Source: a virus
Strand: one strand, 5' to 3'
DNA: 37,214 nucleotides
Virus record (IMG/VR): IMGVR_UViG_3300044516_000497
Location: 1 to 37,214 of that record
Positions 36,365-37,214 of the stretch are shown piece by piece (position 1 is the first letter of the stretch; each line of letters starts with the position of its first letter). The position numbers were made by a program, and so were the translations under genes. The notes under the pieces were generated by a model, which was not told the DNA's origin, did not search any database, and saw only the letters and a list, made by a program, of their open reading frames with translations.

Positions 36365-37214
36365 CTGCTTGATCCACCAACCTTTTCCAAGTCCGAAGGG
36401 GACGGAATGTGTATCTCTTCACTAGCCTGTTGCCTACGTGATATATCCTCACCTCTAGGCTTTGTAGTCGCTAATGATGGGGTAACAACAGGTGCTTCTG
36501 TAGTTGCCAAGTAATCCGTACGAGCATCCACACTTTCAATGTCAGCTTGCATTGCTTCGTGGAAGGACAACTCGCGGCCAACTTCCTCACGTGCTTCGTC
36601 AACAGTAATGATTCCAGCAAGCACATCTGCTCTTGCTTCACGTCTAGAATCAAGGACATCGGACTTAAGCTCAAGGATACCTGACGTATCGTAGAACACC
36701 CATAAGTCTTCGCTGTCTGGGTACGTTCGCAATACCTTACGGGTCAATTCATAAGCAAACATCTTCATGAATGGGAGAATCCCACCACGCCATGACTGCT
36801 TGATAGACTCCTGCTTGTTGTTGAACGTAGCACGCTGAACACCTGTCCAAAGACCAAGCGCCAACGGATCAAGACCAAGCGATGCAGGGATACGTGTCTC
36901 TGGCATAGAACGAACATCGTTCAGCGCCATCTCATCTGGTTTAAATCCAAGTTGGTGCATGTCAAGAGCACCAGGAATAAACCTAGGCTTACCCGGCTCA
37001 CGAGACATCTTCTCTTGCAAGCGACGAGTCATGTTGTCAGCTTGCTCTGGAGTCATTGGGGCAGCCTGTTCGCCACCCTCCATCTTTAGAATCTTAGGAG
37101 TAAAGACCACCGGAGGTACACCACCGGAGGAAGCAAGTCCAGCACTAAAGTCACTATATGAGTTATCTGTAATGATTTCTCTATACAAAGCTGCGAGAGG
37201 TGACACACCCTGTA
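36361..37214 (-). CDS. Portal protein, C-terminal part (5' truncated by window edge)
   Basis: The frame is open to the window end; about 284 residues are visible. Features of HK97-type portals include the SMPETRIPASLGLDPLALGL region and QRATFNNKQESIKQSWRGGI. The clip/crown follows, with TYPDSEDLWVFYDTSGILEL and RADVLAGIITVDEAREEVGR. A Thr/Ser/Pro-rich tail ends it. The gene should be preceded by the terminase beyond the window. The 4-bp overlap with the protease gene shows the late operon continues to the right. Confidence 0.88.
   Translation of the reverse strand, partial: QGVSPLAALYREIITDNSYSDFSAGLASSGGVPPVVFTPKILKMEGGEQAAPMTPEQADNMTRRLQEKMSREPGKPRFIPGALDMHQLGFKPDEMALNDVRSMPETRIPASLGLDPLALGLWTGVQRATFNNKQESIKQSWRGGILPFMKMFAYELTRKVLRTYPDSEDLWVFYDTSGILELKSDVLDSRREARADVLAGIITVDEAREEVGRELSFHEAMQADIESVDARTDYLATTEAPVVTPSLATTKPRGEDISRRQQASEEIHIPSPSDLEKVGGSSR

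Overview
The window is part of a tailed bacteriophage genome (Caudoviricetes). It shows a siphovirus-like tail module (tape measure, tail tube, programmed frameshift chaperone, no sheath), an HK97-fold capsid module and a phage replication/recombination operon. The host cannot be named from the sequence. Shine-Dalgarno leaders (often of a GGGGAAA type) and sigma70-like promoters point to an ordinary bacterial host. No integrase, terminase or endolysin is visible. Both ends cut genes: a cytosine methyltransferase on the left and the portal on the right.

Layout. (1) 1-1685, plus strand: nucleotide and DNA-modification genes (C5 methyltransferase C-terminus, ThyX, dUTPase). (2) 1682-3795, minus strand: a calcineurin-like phosphoesterase and a MuF-type head protein with its own UUCG terminator. 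(3) 3882-5129, plus strand: four small genes. Two carry a domain resembling DUF2829 (the Tad2 anti-Thoeris family), one of them fused to a helix-turn-helix. (4) 5181-5329: a candidate small structured RNA with its own promoter, palindrome and terminator, followed by a minus-strand beta-class DNA methyltransferase. (5) 6525-10670: an accessory island of distinct composition, dense in palindromes such as CTGCAG. It holds large inverted repeats and two minus-strand operons driven by near-identical promoters. One encodes a GP88-like cysteine-rich protein and an orphan protein. The other packs six tiny genes, four of them probable membrane peptides, between a promoter and an intrinsic terminator. 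(6) 10677-16242, minus strand: one replication/recombination operon (ERF annealing protein, Gp157/Gam-like protein, replication initiator with an embedded iteron-type origin, DUF1064 nuclease, XRE and other HTH proteins) running from a promoter at 16264-16293 to a terminator at 10569-10608. (7) 16277-37214, minus strand: a LuxR-type HTH gene, then the late operon, transcribed portal, protease, major capsid, connectors, lysis/fibre insertion, tail completion, two tail tube proteins, chaperone, tape measure, distal tail proteins.

The late operon is interrupted between the head-closure gene and the gp10-like gene by about 5.8 kb holding three holin-like membrane proteins, a truncated copy of the island orphan gene and two receptor-binding proteins that share a recombined C-terminal module. 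The most novel material is the island (6525-10670), the small RNA candidate, the HTH-DUF2829 fusion and the origin inside the initiator gene. Functions marked as inference rest on motif reading only; no database search was possible.
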